A DNA stretch of 47,504 bases from Xanthomonas sp. 3793 (lineage in GTDB: Bacteria; Pseudomonadota; Gammaproteobacteria; Xanthomonadales; Xanthomonadaceae): NCBI RefSeq assembly GCF_024806835.1, contig NZ_JANTYU010000001.1, forward strand, positions 1,437,501 to 1,485,004, read 5' to 3'. The translations under genes were made by a program, and so were the position numbers. Below, piece by piece: positions 46,044 through 47,504 of this stretch. The notes below the pieces were generated by a model, which did not search any database, was not told where the DNA came from, and saw only the letters and a program-made list of their open reading frames with translations. Position 1 is the first letter of the stretch; each line of letters starts with the position of its first letter.

Positions 46044-47410
46044 GCGGGGACCATCTGTAAGGCTTCAATCTTCACCCTTGGCAACAAGCGCTTGGTGAAG
46101 TAGGTGTCTTCGTAATACTTAATCTTCTCGCAGAGCACCGGGCTTGGGATGCCTTCATAGAGGAAGACCTCCTTGTCAAAGCCCATCGCCTTCAACTCCT
46201 GTGGCAGCATCAATGCGCGACGTTGCTCGGTCTCGGAGTAGGACACACTGCTTTGCTTGCCACTGGTGTGCGACTTGTTCTTCTTGCGCACCGTGGTGTA
46301 GCCAAGCATGTCCGAGTAGTCGTTGGCGTCTTGCTGCTCGCGCGGGGCGTAGACGATTTGCAAGGCATGGTTGGTGATGATGGTGCGCGAGACATCCTTG
46401 CCATAGGTCGCGTCCAGCTGCGCCATGCTCTGGATGATCGGCAGCAAGCGGATGTTGTAGCCGGCCATGTAGCTCACCGCGCTTGCAATGATGTCGACCC
46501 GGCCGATGGACGTGAACTCATCCATCAGCAGCAAACACTGGTGTTTGAGCGCCGGATTGTTCTGCGGCAGCTCTTTGGTGTTGAGGTTGATGAGCTGGCT
46601 GAAAAGCAGGTTGATCAACAAGCGGCTTTCGGCCAGCTTGTTCGGCTGGATGCCAATGTAGATGCTCATCTTCTTCTTGCGCACATCCGTCAACAAGAAG
46701 TCATTGCCGCTGGTTGATGCATCCAGGATTGGGTTGATGAACTGGTTGAGCGGCTCCTTGAACGTGCCCATGATCGAGGCGAACGTCTCTTCGGCTTGCG
46801 AGAGCAAATTGTCGAACGCCATCTTGGCGTCGCGACCCAGGAAGTCGCGCTGCGAGAGCTTTTTGAGGTAGCCCTTCAAGTCGCTTCCATCGCCAGATGA
46901 CACGCGATAGAGCATCCCAAGGGTTGGGAACATCCAGGTGTCTTTCGGGTGCTTGCGCTTGATCTGATCGTCCAAGCTATCGAACAGATAGAGCGTAAAC
47001 GCCATGAAGGCGTTGCGCGCTTGGCTCACCCAGAACTTCTGGGCGTTAGAGCCGTCTGGATAGAGCATCGCCGCGATACTCATCAGATCCGACACGCGAA
47101 AGGCGGGATCGGGCGAAATGTAGCTCAGGGGGTTCCAGCGGTGGCTGCGCCCGTCTTCGGCAAAGGGGTTGAACAAAAAGACCTCTTGGCCTTGGCTCTT
47201 GCGCCAGCCGGAAGTCAGATCGAAGTTTTCCTGCTTGATGTCCAAAACCACCACCGAGCCTTGGTAGTCGAGCAGATTGGGAATGACGATGCCAACACCC
47301 TTGCCCGAACGCGTGGGCGCGGCCAGGATCACAAACTGTTGCCCAGGTAGGCGCACCAACTTGCCGCCGTGCTTGCCGACCACGATGCCGGTTGGCGAGG
47401 GTTTTAGCAT
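46040..47410 (-). pseudogene. virD4: VirD4/TraG-type coupling ATPase, 5' truncated by an IS element
   Basis: The coupling protein docks substrates onto a type IV secretion system. The remaining 456 residues contain Walker A APTRSGKGVGIVIPN, Walker B CLLLMDEFTSIGRV, the arginine-containing LPIIQSMAQLDATYG segment and an intact C-terminus. Family members carry a further ~120-150 N-terminal residues with two membrane helices, absent here. The apparent ATG at 47408-47410 is formed by joining the gene to the last base of the IS terminal repeat, so it is not the native start. A cytoplasmic fragment could still be made, but docking in the membrane is probably lost. It precedes the zeta module on the same strand. 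Confidence 0.82.
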
Positions 47411-47504
47411 GAGCTACCCCCGATTTCTCGGACAGGTTAATTAGGGAACAACAACCATCTTTTCGAACTCGGCCGGCGAGCGGTAGCCCAGCGCACTGTG
47501 CAAC
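47410..47504 (-). mobile_element. IS3-family insertion sequence, one end (runs off the window)
   Basis: Base 47410 begins TGAGCTACCCCCGATTTC..., the TG-starting terminal inverted repeat of an IS3-type element. Reading leftward from the window edge, a transposase frame ends LHSALGYRSPAEFEKMVVVP and stops at 47441, which is the standard C-terminus of the OrfB integrase of IS3 elements. The remainder of the element is outside the window. Confidence 0.85.
47441..47504 (-). CDS. C-terminal end of IS3-family transposase OrfB
   Basis: The last 20 codons and stop of the DDE integrase. The HSALGYRSP motif is diagnostic of IS3-family OrfB. Only this end is visible. Confidence 0.85.
   Translation of the reverse strand, partial: LHSALGYRSPAEFEKMVVVP

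Overview
The window is chromosomal DNA of a Xanthomonas. The left end carries the conserved type IV pilus block in the order typical of that genus: sucC, then pilS-pilR, pilB, pilA, pilC, pilD/xpsO and coaE. ColR/ColS, RimK and GlgX homologues follow, with the GC-rich codon use and intergenic repeats usual for Xanthomonas. The species was not determined.

Layout. (1) 1-9.7 kb: 5' part of sucC (minus), the two-component pair pilS/pilR, and the pilus genes. A good sigma-54 promoter lies before pilA, as expected for PilR control. (2) 9.86-15.5 kb: a composition-mosaic RHS/YD-repeat gene whose two reading frames meet at a run of ten C, a tiny two-helix membrane protein gene overlapping its stop codon, and a SymE-like gene behind a structured leader with a short coupled peptide. 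(3) 15.5-25 kb: colS/colR, a small exported protein, rimK, glgX, an H-NS-type protein, an STN-domain protein and hypothetical genes. (4) 25.1-31.1 kb: a complete type II CBASS anti-phage operon (DUF2188 protein, patatin phospholipase CapV, DncV-like CD-NTase, Cap2 E2-E1 fusion, Cap3 JAMM protease). A divergent XRE repressor plus ImmA/IrrE metallopeptidase pair resembles CapH/CapP, and the promoter region between them carries perfect dyads. (5) 31.2-47.5 kb: mobile-element DNA. It holds an unknown membrane coiled-coil gene, gene remnants, a MOBQ-type relaxase with a recognisable oriT, a two-gene RHS system with a putative immunity gene, a very large zeta-toxin protein with a C-terminal domain like that of Xanthomonas type IV secretion effectors, its small partner, and a VirD4/TraG coupling protein cut at its 5' end by an IS3-family element.

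How it fits together. Regions 4 and 5 look like one integrated mobilisable or conjugative element, or a plasmid-derived island, with defence (CBASS) and competition (RHS, zeta effector) cargo. Its left edge probably lies around 24.95-25.1 kb, where GC-rich host sequence gives way to lower GC. Its right edge is outside the window. The CBASS operon is complete and its catalytic residues are present. The CD-NTase ends in glycine, as needed for conjugation by Cap2.
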